NCBI GenBank assembly: GCA_000218705.1
Contig: GL947594.1
Coordinates: 83,613-124,744 of the forward strand
Reading direction: 5' to 3'
Length of the DNA: 41,132 nt
Source: Prochlorococcus marinus bv. HNLC1
GTDB taxonomy: Bacteria > Cyanobacteriota > Cyanobacteriia > PCC-6307 > Cyanobiaceae
How positions within the stretch are numbered: position 1 is the first letter of the stretch; each line of letters begins with the position of its first letter. Position numbers and translations under genes: made by a program. The notes under the pieces are model-generated. The model ran no database searches. It saw only the letters and a list, made by a program, of their open reading frames with translations, and had not been told where the DNA came from. Shown piece after piece: positions 19,404 through 30,535 of this stretch.

Positions 19404-19676
19404 TTAATTTTCTTTAATTTTTTCTAATTTACATTTAGAAATTGATTCTTTATGACTAACATTTTTTGATATATTTTTCAAATAACAATTACAAACATCT
19501 TCACCAATACTTTCTTCATATGCAAAGTTATTTTTCTTATATTCTGATTTAACGCTTTCTTTACAAAATATTTTTATGATCGAATTTGTTTTGATTTCGG
19601 ATAGTAAATTATCGGCATAAATTATATTTATAAAAAATATTAAAGGAGATATTTTTGCTAATTGAATAAATTTCAT
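19404..19676 (-). CDS. small secreted Cys-containing protein, unknown
   Basis: A 90-aa product with an N-terminal hydrophobic stretch (LAKISPLIFFINIIYA at about residues 6-21) that looks like a signal peptide. The Lys/Glu/Asn-rich mature part has four cysteines: one in IFCKES, two in VCNCYL and one in SKCKLE. The set could form disulfides or bind metal in the periplasm. It sits 2 bases downstream of the DEAD-box helicase gene and upstream of the exporter. I do not recognise the family; the short length and simple composition leave some doubt. Confidence 0.6.
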   Translation of the reverse strand: MKFIQLAKISPLIFFINIIYADNLLSEIKTNSIIKIFCKESVKSEYKKNNFAYEESIGEDVCNCYLKNISKNVSHKESISKCKLEKIKEN

Positions 19677-19678
19677 TA

Positions 19679-21436
19679 TTAATAACTTTTTATTTTTAAA
19701 TTTTTTAATTTATTAATAGTGTCCCTATTTAAATTTTTTGGCAAATCAACAAGACTAAAATCATTAAAAACTTGAATTTTACCAATCGCTCTTCCATTTA
19801 TGTTTGTTGATGAACAGATTGAAGAAATTATATTTGGAATTCTAATTTTATTTACTTTCCCATATTCAAATCTAAAAGTTTCAAAACCACTATTATTATG
19901 AGTTGACTTTTTGTTAAAGCTCCTCGATTTATTTTGTCCTTTTCTAGTGAATCGATCCCGATCAGCTATGTTTTGTTTATTGATCCATGATTCATCTTCT
20001 TCAATAAAAAATGGTTTATTCCCTACTATTAGATTTATTGCTGCCATTGCAATTTCTTCATCTTTCATAGAGTATTTGACTTTGAGTGTATCTAAAATAT
20101 CAATCATTAATGATTTATTCTCTTCATTTTTTTCAGATATAGAGTTTGTATTTATATCTTTAGTTAATTTATCCATCCTTTTCTCATTAATTAATTGATT
20201 ATTTGGTATTTCTAGTTCCTCAATCTTTGTTTTTAATGAGTTTTCTAAATTCCTTAAAAAATGTTTTTCTCTTCTATTCACAAATAATATTGCCTCTCCA
20301 GATCTGCCAGCTCTACCAGTTCTTCCAATCCTATGTGTATAAGTTTCTGTATCAAAGGGGAAGTCATAATTAATAACTAATTTAATTCTTTCTACATCAA
20401 GACCTCTTGCTGCTACATCGGTTGCAACTAAAATATCAATAAAACCTTTTCTTAATCTATCAACTGTATTCTCTCTTTGATTTTGAGGGATATCTCCGTT
20501 AAGAACTGCAACACTATGTCCTGATATCTCTAAAGCTTCTGCAATTGATGCTGTAAGTGATTTAGTTCTTACAAATATAATTACTCCTTCATTTTTAATT
20601 TCTAAGATTCTTTTTAAAGCTTCTAATTTATAATGCCTTTGAATACTTATAAATTTCTGCGAAATTAATTGTGCTTCTTTTTTTATACTTTTAATTTTAA
20701 TTTCAGCAGGATTATTAAGATATTTCTTTGCAATATTTTTAATTTCTCTTGGCATTGTTGCAGAAAATAAAACCATTTGTTTCTCTTCTGGTAGCTTATC
20801 TATTATCCATTCAATATCTTCTAAAAAACCCATTTTTAGCATTTCATCAGCTTCATCTAGAACCAAACAACTTATGTTATTTATTTTAAAAGTACCTTGT
20901 TTTATATGATCAATTATTCTCCCAGGAGTCCCTACGACTACATCTGTTTTCCTCTTTAAACAAGATATTTGATTCCTGAAATCAGTACCTCCATAAATAG
21001 CAATAGTATTAAAATTTCTGGATTCTGAACTATAACTTTTAAAAGAATCAGCAACTTGAGTAGCTAATTCCCTCGTTGGAGTCATAACCAAAACCTTAGC
21101 CGATACTTCATTGTTATCTTCGAGTTTTTCAATAATTGGTAGAGCAAAAGCAGCCGTTTTACCTGTGCCAGTTTGTGCTTGTCCTAAAAGATCTCTTCCA
21201 AGCATTAATTCAGGGATAGCAGCTTTCTGAATTGGGGTTGGATTTTTATAACCCTTTTTTTTAAGTGATTTTAATAATGATTTATTAAAACCAAAATTTA
21301 AGAAACCATCATCATCTTCTAATTGAGTTTCTGTTTTTTCTGCTGAATCATCTTCAGTAATTAAATTATTTACATAATCTTGAGTAAGATTACTTCCCTC
21401 AATATCTGAAGGAATCGATTTTCTTTTTGAAACCAT
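19679..21436 (-). CDS. DEAD-box RNA helicase, DeaD/CsdA type
   Basis: A 585-aa ATP-dependent RNA helicase. Q-motif GFNKSLLKSLKKKGYKNPTP is near residue 49. Motif I QTGTGKT is near 88, motif Ia PTRELA near 115, motif II LDEADEM near 191, SAT near 225 and motif VI HRIGRTGRAGR near 370. The last about 75 residues (INGRAIGKIQVFNDFSLVDL) resemble a DbpA-type RNA-binding domain, as in cold-shock DeaD/CrhR-like helicases. The first 45 residues are acidic and low complexity. The gene leads a minus-strand group with the secreted protein and exporter. Confidence 0.93.
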   Translation of the reverse strand: MVSKRKSIPSDIEGSNLTQDYVNNLITEDDSAEKTETQLEDDDGFLNFGFNKSLLKSLKKKGYKNPTPIQKAAIPELMLGRDLLGQAQTGTGKTAAFALPIIEKLEDNNEVSAKVLVMTPTRELATQVADSFKSYSSESRNFNTIAIYGGTDFRNQISCLKRKTDVVVGTPGRIIDHIKQGTFKINNISCLVLDEADEMLKMGFLEDIEWIIDKLPEEKQMVLFSATMPREIKNIAKKYLNNPAEIKIKSIKKEAQLISQKFISIQRHYKLEALKRILEIKNEGVIIFVRTKSLTASIAEALEISGHSVAVLNGDIPQNQRENTVDRLRKGFIDILVATDVAARGLDVERIKLVINYDFPFDTETYTHRIGRTGRAGRSGEAILFVNRREKHFLRNLENSLKTKIEELEIPNNQLINEKRMDKLTKDINTNSISEKNEENKSLMIDILDTLKVKYSMKDEEIAMAAINLIVGNKPFFIEEDESWINKQNIADRDRFTRKGQNKSRSFNKKSTHNNSGFETFRFEYGKVNKIRIPNIISSICSSTNINGRAIGKIQVFNDFSLVDLPKNLNRDTINKLKNLKIKSY

Positions 21437-21566
21437 TAAAAATGCCTGATGTCATCTGATCAGGCTTACAACTTATTATCTAGACTGAGATTTTAATTTG
21501 TTGTTATGCCATTCAGAGCCTTGTATCTAATTTAACATCTCATGGTCAAACATAAAAATTAATAAA

Positions 21567-23252
21567 CTAAGTATTCAAATAATAAAGGGTTAAATCTTTC
21601 TTAGCTCTTGTAATTGCTGTATAAAAGAGTCTCTTGTCAAAATTATCTTTCAGTATTATTTTTTTTTGATTATTAACTTCTATGAGCTTTGTTTTACTTA
21701 AGTTTTGGTTCCATAAAATATATACACTTTCAGATTCACTCCCTTGCGATTTGTGAATTGTTAATGCTATAGCAGGTACAATATTTTCTAATTTATTTGG
21801 TTCAATTAAAGCTGCGACTTGTTTATTAAATTTATTAAATTTTCTAAATAGAAATTTTCTTAAGTTTCCCTTTCCTATAACAACACCTATATCTCCATTT
21901 GAAATACCTAATTCATTATTATTTTCTGTACACATGATGGGCATTCCTTCGTCCCATTTTTCAAAATTATATGGTTTATTTTGATTTAGGATTAATTTAT
22001 TTATATCATTAACACCCCAAATTCCAGAATTTGTTTTACATAGAATTATCTTTGAATTCAATTTCTTAAATATTTCGACTACTAAATTATTTTCACAATC
22101 ATATAGATCTTCTATTTCTTGATTAAATATATAACTTTTATTACTTAAAAGGCGAACTGAAGCTTTCATATCTTGTAGGTGTAAATTGATATTATTAACA
22201 AGATTCTCAGGAATAGATTTATTTTTATTTTTATATACCTTAATATTACTTGTAATTTTATTTTTATTAATTTGGTCAAGTTTATAATTAAAAAGATTAT
22301 TATTTTTATTAAAAATTAATTTACTTAGTTCAACAATATCTCCACTATTTCTATAAACTTTTTCAAGATTAACAATTGATGTATCAAAAGGATTTTTCGT
22401 TAAATTTGAAAATATATAATTCCAAATTGAACTACTATTAATAGGAGGTAATTGATTCGCATCACCAACTAAAAGTAATTTACAATCCTTAGCTAATGAA
22501 TTAAGTATTATTTCAAATAGGTCAACATTGACCATTGACATTTCATCAATAACAAATATATCTAATTCCTTCAAATCATATTTTAATTTGCCACTCTTAT
22601 TAATCGAATTATAAATCCATCTATGTAGGGTTTGACATTCGATCTTATCTATTTCATCTTTATAATCAGATTTTTTTTTATAATCAAGAGATTCTTTTAA
22701 TCTTGAAGAAGCCTTTCCAGTTGGTGCCGATAGTCCAATATTTATATAATTATTTTTATTTAGATAATATAAAATTGTTTCTAAAATAAGTGTAGATTTA
22801 CCTGTCCCTGGTCCTCCTTGAAGAAAAACTAAATTTGATTCTTCGAATAAATTTATAATAGTTGTTTTTTTATCGCTGCTATTTGATTTCCGTTTTAATC
22901 GCGAATTGGTATTATTTTTATTTGTTTTTTTTAAAAGAATACCTAAAATTTTTTTAATTTTTTTTGACCACTTTTCAAATGATAATTTTCTCTTTTCAAA
23001 AATTATTGGTGAATCTTCAGAATAAATTAAACCTGACTTATCTAATGCATTAATATGTTTTTCTGGCCATTCATTCCCTTCAAATTCAAATTCTTTATTA
23101 ACATTATCTATCTCAATAAATGTTTCTCCTTTCTTCTCTGATTCTTTTAATAAATTTAGAACATCTCTTATATAGATTCCATATTGCTTCTCATCAAAAT
23201 TAAAATTTTCCTTCAAAATATCATAAATATGATTGTATTTATAAACCTCCAT
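21567..23252 (-). CDS. recD: exodeoxyribonuclease V alpha subunit RecD
   Basis: A 561-aa superfamily 1B 5'-3' helicase subunit of RecBCD, which processes double-strand DNA ends. Walker A GGPGTGKST lies near residue 143, motif II FVIDEMSMVN near 236, GDANQLPP near 265 and the C-terminal TIHKSQGSES near 500, with YTAITRAKK at the end. It is somewhat shorter than the 608-aa E. coli protein, mainly in the N-terminal domain. It follows recB by 8 bases. It is very rich in Asn, Lys and Ile, more so than neighbouring genes. Nothing in it is broken. Confidence 0.93.
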   Translation of the reverse strand: MEVYKYNHIYDILKENFNFDEKQYGIYIRDVLNLLKESEKKGETFIEIDNVNKEFEFEGNEWPEKHINALDKSGLIYSEDSPIIFEKRKLSFEKWSKKIKKILGILLKKTNKNNTNSRLKRKSNSSDKKTTIINLFEESNLVFLQGGPGTGKSTLILETILYYLNKNNYINIGLSAPTGKASSRLKESLDYKKKSDYKDEIDKIECQTLHRWIYNSINKSGKLKYDLKELDIFVIDEMSMVNVDLFEIILNSLAKDCKLLLVGDANQLPPINSSSIWNYIFSNLTKNPFDTSIVNLEKVYRNSGDIVELSKLIFNKNNNLFNYKLDQINKNKITSNIKVYKNKNKSIPENLVNNINLHLQDMKASVRLLSNKSYIFNQEIEDLYDCENNLVVEIFKKLNSKIILCKTNSGIWGVNDINKLILNQNKPYNFEKWDEGMPIMCTENNNELGISNGDIGVVIGKGNLRKFLFRKFNKFNKQVAALIEPNKLENIVPAIALTIHKSQGSESESVYILWNQNLSKTKLIEVNNQKKIILKDNFDKRLFYTAITRAKKDLTLYYLNT

Positions 23253-23260
23253 AATTTAAC

Positions 23261-26200
23261 TTATAAAATAGATCCTATTTTAAATAAATTATCTAAATAA
23301 TTTATTCGCTTTAATGGAGCATTCCCAATAAATAACCCTGGAGATAGTTCATTTGAGTTGAATTTATTTTCTACTGATGTTTTTGGCAATCCTCTAAGAA
23401 AAATATAAACATAACCTCCAAGATTTTTAATTGGGTCATAATTTTTTAATCTCCATTTTAATAATCTATGTAAAGCTAATAAATATAAATGGGATTGAAG
23501 AGGGTAATGATGCTTTATCATCTCACTTTTCATATTTTCATAATTATAATTTTGTGGAATACATTCTGATTCATTACTACTTGAAATATAGTTACTTTTC
23601 CAGTCGATTATCCACCATTTACTATTATCTAAGTTTTCTCCAATTGGTACTACGCAATCTATAAAACCTGAATGAAAACCAGCACTATGAATTTTTAAAT
23701 CTTCTATCTTTTTAGAATAATTCACTCCAAAATCATATTGTTTTTCAATACAAAAACATTTTGCTATATCCTCAGACTTTACTGCTAATCCATTTTTTGA
23801 TAAGGCCAAGTCATATTTTAATTCTTTTAAAATTTGTGAATTTGGTATATCAATTAATCTTTTATATTGTAATTTCTCTCCTAGAGAGCATCTTGCAACT
23901 CTTAAAATTGTATCTTCAACTTTCTTTAAAAAAGAAATATCAATGTCAAAATTTTTAAGCTCTTCACCAATTATTTTCCGCAGATTTTGCAAGTCTTCAT
24001 TATGAAAGTTATATCTTTCAATTACTTTATGTAAACAAGCACCCGCATTTGTCCCTTTTGGAAAACTGCTTAAGGGAGTTGCCTCTGTTAATAAGTCTGA
24101 TGATTTATTTGTATTCTGAATAAGTTTGCTTTTTACTATAGATGAATTATCTTGATAATCTTTTAAATTAAAATTACTTTCATTATTGAGACTTATCCAT
24201 GATGAATAACTTGTTCTTGTAAGATATTCTTTAACATAGTTATCTTTGTATATTCGTTTATTTTTTTCGTAAAAACTCCATGGTGATTTATTTGTAAAAT
24301 TATTGGTATATCTATTTTTAAGTTGATCTATTTGAGTTTGTTTTAAATCTATTTGTTTTTTGAAAAGATACTTTTCTTTATTAGGAAAAACTTCTAATAG
24401 ATTTTTATTTAAAGTATTATCTAAATTATCAATATTATTAAAAATTATAAGTTTGAATTTTGCTCTTGTTAAAGCAACGTATATTAATCTTTCAGATTCA
24501 TTCCCTAGATCTTTTTCTTCTATAGATTTTAGATTTTTAACTTTATGATGACTATCCTTAATATTTATATACATTTCTCTCTTTTTATAATCTTTCCAAA
24601 TTGGACCTTTCAAATAGCTAGAACTTTTTCTGATGTCCCATAAATATGGGCAAATAACTATATCGTATTCAAGCCCTTTACTGCTATGAATTGTTGATAT
24701 ATTTATACCTTGATTCTGATAATAATTTTTTATAAAGTATTCTTCACCTATAAGTTTTCTTGTGTCTTTATTTAATTCATTTTGATACCAATAAAGTAAA
24801 TTATTTAAATTGTAATTATTTCTAATTAATTCATGCTCAATGATTTCAGCTAATTGAAATAAATTCATCATCAAATCATTATTCTGGATTATTAATGGAG
24901 ACTTATAATCATTAATTAATTCATTTACTAAATTTATAAACCCTAATTCCTCAAGATCATTTGACCATTCCCTTAATCTTTCTGAAACTTTATCAATCTC
25001 CTTATTATTATCAAAATCTGCAAATACATCTACTTCTGTTTGTATGAATTTTGATGTAACTAATAACATTATATTATTTATTGAAAAAGGATTAACTAAA
25101 CAATTTATAAATAACTCAAGTAATCTAGAAGATTCAGTATCAAAAATATTATTCTTGTTAATTATTTTACATGGTAAATTATTCTTAAATAGAATGTCTT
25201 TAATAGCTATACATTGGTAATTATAGAGGGTTAATATTGCAACCTTATTTATATCTATATCTTTAAAATTAGTAAGTAGATATTGTAAATAATTAATTAG
25301 ATAATCTTCTAGGCATATATCCTTTTCTGAGAACTCTATTATTTGAAAGACATCTCCACACTTCATAGTTGTGTCGTTTTTTGCATTAAGTTTTGGATAA
25401 TTTAATTTAGAGTTTAATAGTCCATTTCTATACATATAATTTATTACCCCAATTAGTTCTTTTGAAGTTCTATAATTATCAACTAAGGTATATGTATTTT
25501 TAGAATCATTTTTTGCATTTAAATAAGTTTTTATATCCCCTCCCCTAAATTTATATATTGCTTGCTTAGGATCTCCTACACATAAAAGAAAGTGATGATT
25601 ATCATTAAATAACTTTTTTATGATAGACCATTGAATTATGTCAGTATCTTGAAATTCGTCTATCAGAATACATTTATATTTTTTCTTAATATATTTAATA
25701 CTTCTTTCATCTTGAATGTTTTTATTTAAATATTTATTTTCAATAGTTTTAATTAAATCATTGTAATTATGTATATTCTTTTTATCTTTAAGTGCAAGTA
25801 ATTTCAAGTAAGCTTTATTTAAAATAATTCTTATAAATTCATTAAAAAATCCATCTTTTAATTCATATATTTTATGCTGTAAATTTTTGAAATCGGATAA
25901 ATCTACATTAATATTATATTTATTAGCTTCTCTAATAATTGTCTTATCATAAAAATATTTTGAGAGTAAATCATCATTTGAAATATCAGAAATAATTTTG
26001 ATAATATCTTTTTCATTTAATTCTTTATTAATTTCAAGAATCCAATTAGATATCTTTTTAAATTTGTCTCTTGGCTTTCCTGAGTAAATTCTACTTTTAA
26101 ATCCCTTCTCTTCAATTAATTGTCCAAGCTTAATTAAAAATTTAAATAAGTCTTCACCTGTTCTGCTCCATTCTTCACAAAATTGATTCCAGGCTGAATA

Positions 26201-26887
26201 AATATATTCAGTCAAGAATTTATTTGTATCTAATACATCGTTATATTGAGTGTTATATTTACAAATATTTTCTTGATCAATCTCTCTTAAAAGATTAATA
26301 AATAATTTTTTGTTAATTGCATTAATTTCTTTCTTATTATATTTTGTCGATATTTTTTTATTTTCTATAGATTTTATTATTTCTCTTTCAAGTTGGGAAT
26401 ATTCTTCGATCCATAATTCATTAACTATAGAAATATATAGCTCATCAATCGTATTATTAAGTGTAGAACCTAACTTGGTTGATAACTCAATACTATAATC
26501 ATCAATTATTTTTTTGCATAGTCCATGGAAAGTAGTAATTGATAAATAATTAATATTGTCTTTTACATTTTTAATATTTTTAATGATCTTATCCTTATTA
26601 GGATTATTTTTAATAAAATTATCACACCAATTTCTTAATGTTATATCTACATTATTTGTTTTATTAGTTATATAATTTTCAAAATTATCAATCCTTTCAT
26701 TAATTTTTAAACTTAGTTCTTTACACGTATTATTTGTAAAGCTTAATAATAAAATATTTTCAGGATTAATATTATTTTCAAATATACTTCTTATCACTAT
26801 ATGAGATAATGTAAAACTTTTACCCGTTCCAGCACTCGCCTCTATTAATGATAATCCATCTTTTAATTTTATATTATTAATATTCAT
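23261..26887 (-). CDS. recB: exodeoxyribonuclease V beta subunit RecB
   Basis: A 1208-aa superfamily 1A 3'-5' helicase plus nuclease, close in size to E. coli RecB (1180). Walker A IEASAGTGKSFTL is near residue 16, Walker B LIDEFQDTD near 409 and GDPKQAIYKFRGGD near 435. ISTIHSSKGLEYDIV lies near 728 and VALTRAK near 787. The C-terminal PD-(D/E)XK nuclease keeps GFIDCV and WWIIDWKSNY near 1090, whose Asp and Lys match the catalytic D1080/K1082 of E. coli. The nuclease is therefore predicted active. It lies between the small methyltransferase (3 bases) and recD (8 bases). Confidence 0.95.
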   Translation of the reverse strand: MNINNIKLKDGLSLIEASAGTGKSFTLSHIVIRSIFENNINPENILLLSFTNNTCKELSLKINERIDNFENYITNKTNNVDITLRNWCDNFIKNNPNKDKIIKNIKNVKDNINYLSITTFHGLCKKIIDDYSIELSTKLGSTLNNTIDELYISIVNELWIEEYSQLEREIIKSIENKKISTKYNKKEINAINKKLFINLLREIDQENICKYNTQYNDVLDTNKFLTEYIYSAWNQFCEEWSRTGEDLFKFLIKLGQLIEEKGFKSRIYSGKPRDKFKKISNWILEINKELNEKDIIKIISDISNDDLLSKYFYDKTIIREANKYNINVDLSDFKNLQHKIYELKDGFFNEFIRIILNKAYLKLLALKDKKNIHNYNDLIKTIENKYLNKNIQDERSIKYIKKKYKCILIDEFQDTDIIQWSIIKKLFNDNHHFLLCVGDPKQAIYKFRGGDIKTYLNAKNDSKNTYTLVDNYRTSKELIGVINYMYRNGLLNSKLNYPKLNAKNDTTMKCGDVFQIIEFSEKDICLEDYLINYLQYLLTNFKDIDINKVAILTLYNYQCIAIKDILFKNNLPCKIINKNNIFDTESSRLLELFINCLVNPFSINNIMLLVTSKFIQTEVDVFADFDNNKEIDKVSERLREWSNDLEELGFINLVNELINDYKSPLIIQNNDLMMNLFQLAEIIEHELIRNNYNLNNLLYWYQNELNKDTRKLIGEEYFIKNYYQNQGINISTIHSSKGLEYDIVICPYLWDIRKSSSYLKGPIWKDYKKREMYINIKDSHHKVKNLKSIEEKDLGNESERLIYVALTRAKFKLIIFNNIDNLDNTLNKNLLEVFPNKEKYLFKKQIDLKQTQIDQLKNRYTNNFTNKSPWSFYEKNKRIYKDNYVKEYLTRTSYSSWISLNNESNFNLKDYQDNSSIVKSKLIQNTNKSSDLLTEATPLSSFPKGTNAGACLHKVIERYNFHNEDLQNLRKIIGEELKNFDIDISFLKKVEDTILRVARCSLGEKLQYKRLIDIPNSQILKELKYDLALSKNGLAVKSEDIAKCFCIEKQYDFGVNYSKKIEDLKIHSAGFHSGFIDCVVPIGENLDNSKWWIIDWKSNYISSSNESECIPQNYNYENMKSEMIKHHYPLQSHLYLLALHRLLKWRLKNYDPIKNLGGYVYIFLRGLPKTSVENKFNSNELSPGLFIGNAPLKRINYLDNLFKIGSIL

Positions 26888-26890
26888 AAA

Positions 26891-27364
26891 TCATATTTTT
26901 ACTTCATTTTTATATGAAGTATAATTATGAAATTTTTTTGTTAGGTATTCCTCCTCTATCTTAATCTTATTAGAAATTATAAATGTTAATAAAATGCTAA
27001 GTATTAAATTATAAATTGTAAGTGATTTTAAAAAGAAACTAAATGAAATTATTATTAATGAGTAGTACATTGGGTGTCTAAAAAGCCTATAAATCCCACT
27101 TGTAATTAATTTACTATTTTCTTTTGGTCTTGGCATGGGTGATAACGATTTTCCTAGATCCTTTGCTGAAAATACTATGATTATTAATGCTAGAGTAATT
27201 AAAAAGTTACTTATATAAATGATTGTCAGAAATTCACCCTGAATTAGTTTTTGGTTAAATAAATTAAATTTTATTAAATGTAATGCAATTATTATGAATT
27301 GACTTATTACTAGTAAAAATTCCTTTTTGGAAGATCTTATTTTTGTATCGAAATTAAATCTCAT
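26891..27364 (-). CDS. ICMT/PEMT-like membrane methyltransferase
   Basis: A 157-aa membrane protein with hydrophobic helices at about residues 14-33, 46-66 and 98-128. Its C-terminal half carries the family signature: LITSGIYRLFRHPMYYSLI near 87, then EEEYLTKKFHNYTSYKNEV at the end. Such enzymes methylate isoprenylcysteine, phospholipid or small-molecule acceptors using SAM; the acceptor here is unknown. It is inserted between recC (1-base gap) and recB (3-base gap), where most bacteria have ptr or nothing. That placement suggests transcription with recBCD but not necessarily a role in repair. Confidence 0.82.
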   Translation of the reverse strand: MRFNFDTKIRSSKKEFLLVISQFIIIALHLIKFNLFNQKLIQGEFLTIIYISNFLITLALIIIVFSAKDLGKSLSPMPRPKENSKLITSGIYRLFRHPMYYSLIIISFSFFLKSLTIYNLILSILLTFIISNKIKIEEEYLTKKFHNYTSYKNEVKI

Positions 27365-27365
27365 T

Positions 27366-30300
27366 TTATAAAAACGATTCTATAAGAGGTTTATATAATT
27401 GTATGGATAATTCTTGGAAATATTCATCATTTAAAAAGAAATTAGGATCTTTTTCGTATCCATAACATAATTGCATCTCTGGTTTATCTCTTTCTCCTAA
27501 ATTAAAATTTTTATTTCCTATCCATTCATCAATAAACGCTTTTTCATGGTTTTTATTTTTCATAAAAGAGAATATATATTTATAACTGCTTTCAGGAGGA
27601 AGTGGTAAGCAATATTCGAGTGAATTATGATAAATATTTAGGTATTGATCAATCAGTCTAATCGCATCACTTTTACATGGAGCATTTAAGATTTCTACAT
27701 TATAAATATTGTTTTTTCTATATATAATTTGAGCTTTATTTATATCTTTATCTAATGTTGATATGAAAAGTAGTTTTATCCACGTTTCTGATCTTTTTTG
27801 AAAATTTATATTTGAATGTATTAATTCAATGATTTTATTATCACATTTAAAATATTCAAGTTTATTTGATTCTGATTTTTGGTATTTTCTTTGAATATTA
27901 TTTAAATCTTTAAAATTATAAATTAAACTTTGAATTAATTTATGGACTTCCAGTTCATTTATATAAATATTATTTTTGGGTGAAATAATTCCATTTGAGA
28001 TGATCATTTCTTTTATCTTTAATTCATTTAATTTAATTTTGTAGTCTGTCTCCTCAAGATCTATATCGCTTAATAAATTATTAAGTAATTTATATTTCTC
28101 ATAATTACTTATTTTTTCGTCACTTGGATTATGTATAAATTTTTTCTTTGGAAAAATATTTCTTTGTCTTAACCAATATAGTTGAGGAGACTTAAACCAT
28201 TTGATTAATTCCGATAATTTATATTTTTTATTTTGAGAATCTTCATTTTTAAATTCTAATGACTTTATTAATCCTTCATTAGGATCAAGTGATTTATTAC
28301 TTATCATTTTATTTTGACTTCTATTAATCTCCATATCAGTTATAAAATTATCTTGGTGATTTATATCAATTTGATTTTTTAATAAATTTATTAGTTTTCT
28401 TATTGGAGAAGAAATTTCTAATGCATTATTTTCAAAATCATAATTAGACCAAGAAATAATAAATTTTTCTCTACAAGATAGTAATAATTCTAAAAAGAAG
28501 TATTTTTCTTTATCTATTAAAGAAGGATCTCCAAATCTATATTCATTATTTAATATATTTATTTTATCTTTATCAATTGTTTTTGGATATATTTTTTGAT
28601 TCATCCCCATTAAAAAAATTATTTTATGAGGGAGAAGTCTTGAGTTCTCAATAGTACTAATTAAAACCTCATTTTTTCTTCTATCAAGATTACTTGTTTG
28701 ATTATTTATATAAGTATTTAGGATCTCATTTAATACATTTAAATCGAGTATTACTTCTGAATTAATAATTCTAGATATATCTTCTAAAATTTTAAATAAA
28801 TTATTTATTTCATCATTAAATTTTTCATTTTGAATCACATCATTGTGAAAGATATTCCTAAAAATTGAAATCCAATTTCCAAAACTATTAGTGCTCCTTA
28901 AGCTTTTAATTATTCTTACTATTTCATTTAGTATTAAGATCCATTTATTAATGTCAATACTTGGATTATTTGGAGAATATGAATTAATATCTGTCTTTTT
29001 TATATAAAAATCTCCTGAATAAATTTGACCTAAAGTAAATCTTTTAATACACCAATCGAGACTATTTTTGTATTCTCCTAATCGCTCTTTCCTACTTATT
29101 CCCCAATGAAATCCTGAATCTATTAAATATGATAAGATCTCTTCTTTTTCAGCATTATTAAAGTTATAAATTGACTGTAATGTATCTTCTGATAATAATT
29201 CTCTTATCTCATTAATGGTGATTTTCTTATTTGCTATTTCTATAAATATTTTTAGAAGTTTATAAATTGGAGAGTTGTCTTTGTAATTTTGGATTGATAA
29301 AAAATATGGAATTCTTTCATCTGAATTGAAAACAAATTTTAAGTAGGGTTTTAAACTATTAATTTGATTTGTGGCTACTAAAATATCACAGTAATTTATA
29401 TCTTTATTAGAGGTGCAGATACTTTTAATTTCATTTTTAATATACTCTAATTCAATTAGAATATTTTTACATCCCTAAAAATTATCGATTCATCATTATC
29501 CTCAATATTGAAATTTTGATTATTATTATAGATTAAACTTTTTTGGATTTGATGGAGTAATAGTGATTTATGATTTTTTTTTAAGTTAATTGTCGGGTCA
29601 ATAAATGGTAATTGAATATTTACTTTTATTTCTTCATTAAAAGTTGTTTCCTCTATTAATTTCTCAAAATTTGCAATAAACTTACAAAAAATTGACTCAA
29701 TACTTTCGTTTAATAAATATTGCTTTTTGTTATAGTTATCTAGTGAAATTGCTCCATCTTCTATATTAATTCTATCCCACAGATCATGTCCTGGAGATAA
29801 TAAATAGATATTTACATTTGTTAGCTCAGATAGTTTAGAATAAAAGCTTATTTGTAATTTAGAAAGATTATTTGAAGCAACTATATATATATTTTTGGGA
29901 ATCTTAATTTTTGAACTATTTTTAAGATTATTAATATCATTTATTATCTCTCTCATAAATATACAAATTGGCTTATTTAAATTTCCTTTCTATTAATTTA
30001 AAAAGAATAGGTTGCCAATACTGATCTTTATTTAATCCTGAAAATAAGTTTGAGTTTTTTAGTTCTGTATTATGCCATTTCTCAATCATCTCTGGTCTGT
30101 ATAAAATATAATCTGAAAAAACTTTTGTAATTCTTAGAATTAATTCATATATCTCGCTATCTAATATTTTTTTATTATTAATAAACTTATTAATCCAATT
30201 TATTAGTGGCCAGGATTCTTTGAATTCTCCCAACTCTTCAAAGGATTCTATAATGCTCCATTTGATTGATTCAAAATTCCAACTTTTAACTTTTTGGTCT

Positions 30301-30530
30301 TTATATAAATTTCTTACTAATTCTTCTGTATATTCTGCCAATGTCTGAAATTCACATAGGGCATTAATATCATTTTTTAATGTTATTTGATCTTTAATCC
30401 ATTTACTTAAAAAGTAATTTTGTATTGATATCTTTAAATTATCAGTTATAAATGGTGGATTTATTAATATTTCTTTCGCTAATACTTCGCTAATTAATTC
30501 AATTTTGTTGGTTTTATAAATATTGAGCAA
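27366..30530 (-). pseudogene. recC: recC, exodeoxyribonuclease V gamma subunit, two frameshifts
   Basis: RecC is the inactive helicase-nuclease-like subunit of RecBCD that splits the strands and scans for Chi. The frame starts at TTG (30530; TAA closes it upstream) and breaks near 29976-29978. A second segment (to 29456) is in another frame and breaks near 29464-29468. The rest, to 27366, is back in the first frame; a large part upstream of its first start codon (28838-29453) is open and RecC-like. Removing one A at the first site (giving RKFNKPICIFM) and adding one A at the second (giving DVKNILIELEYI) restores about 1054 aa, near the E. coli size of 1122. ASNNLSKLQISFYSKLSEL and LLSPGHDLWDRI fit the RecC N-terminal helicase-like region. 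Sequencing error is likelier than true loss, since recB and recD are intact. Confidence 0.85.
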
Positions 30531-30535
30531 TTATC

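Noticed and set aside
21437..21566. Spacer between the DEAD-box helicase and recD as a regulatory RNA (cold-shock leader)
   Set aside because: It is upstream of the helicase and could hold a leader, but I see only a weak ATCTGATCAG-type palindrome near 21453 and nothing that decides.
29456..29956. The middle recC segment as a separate gene
   Set aside because: Its translation is the RecC N-terminal domain continuing from the upstream piece; single-base edits join all pieces, and its Met is internal.
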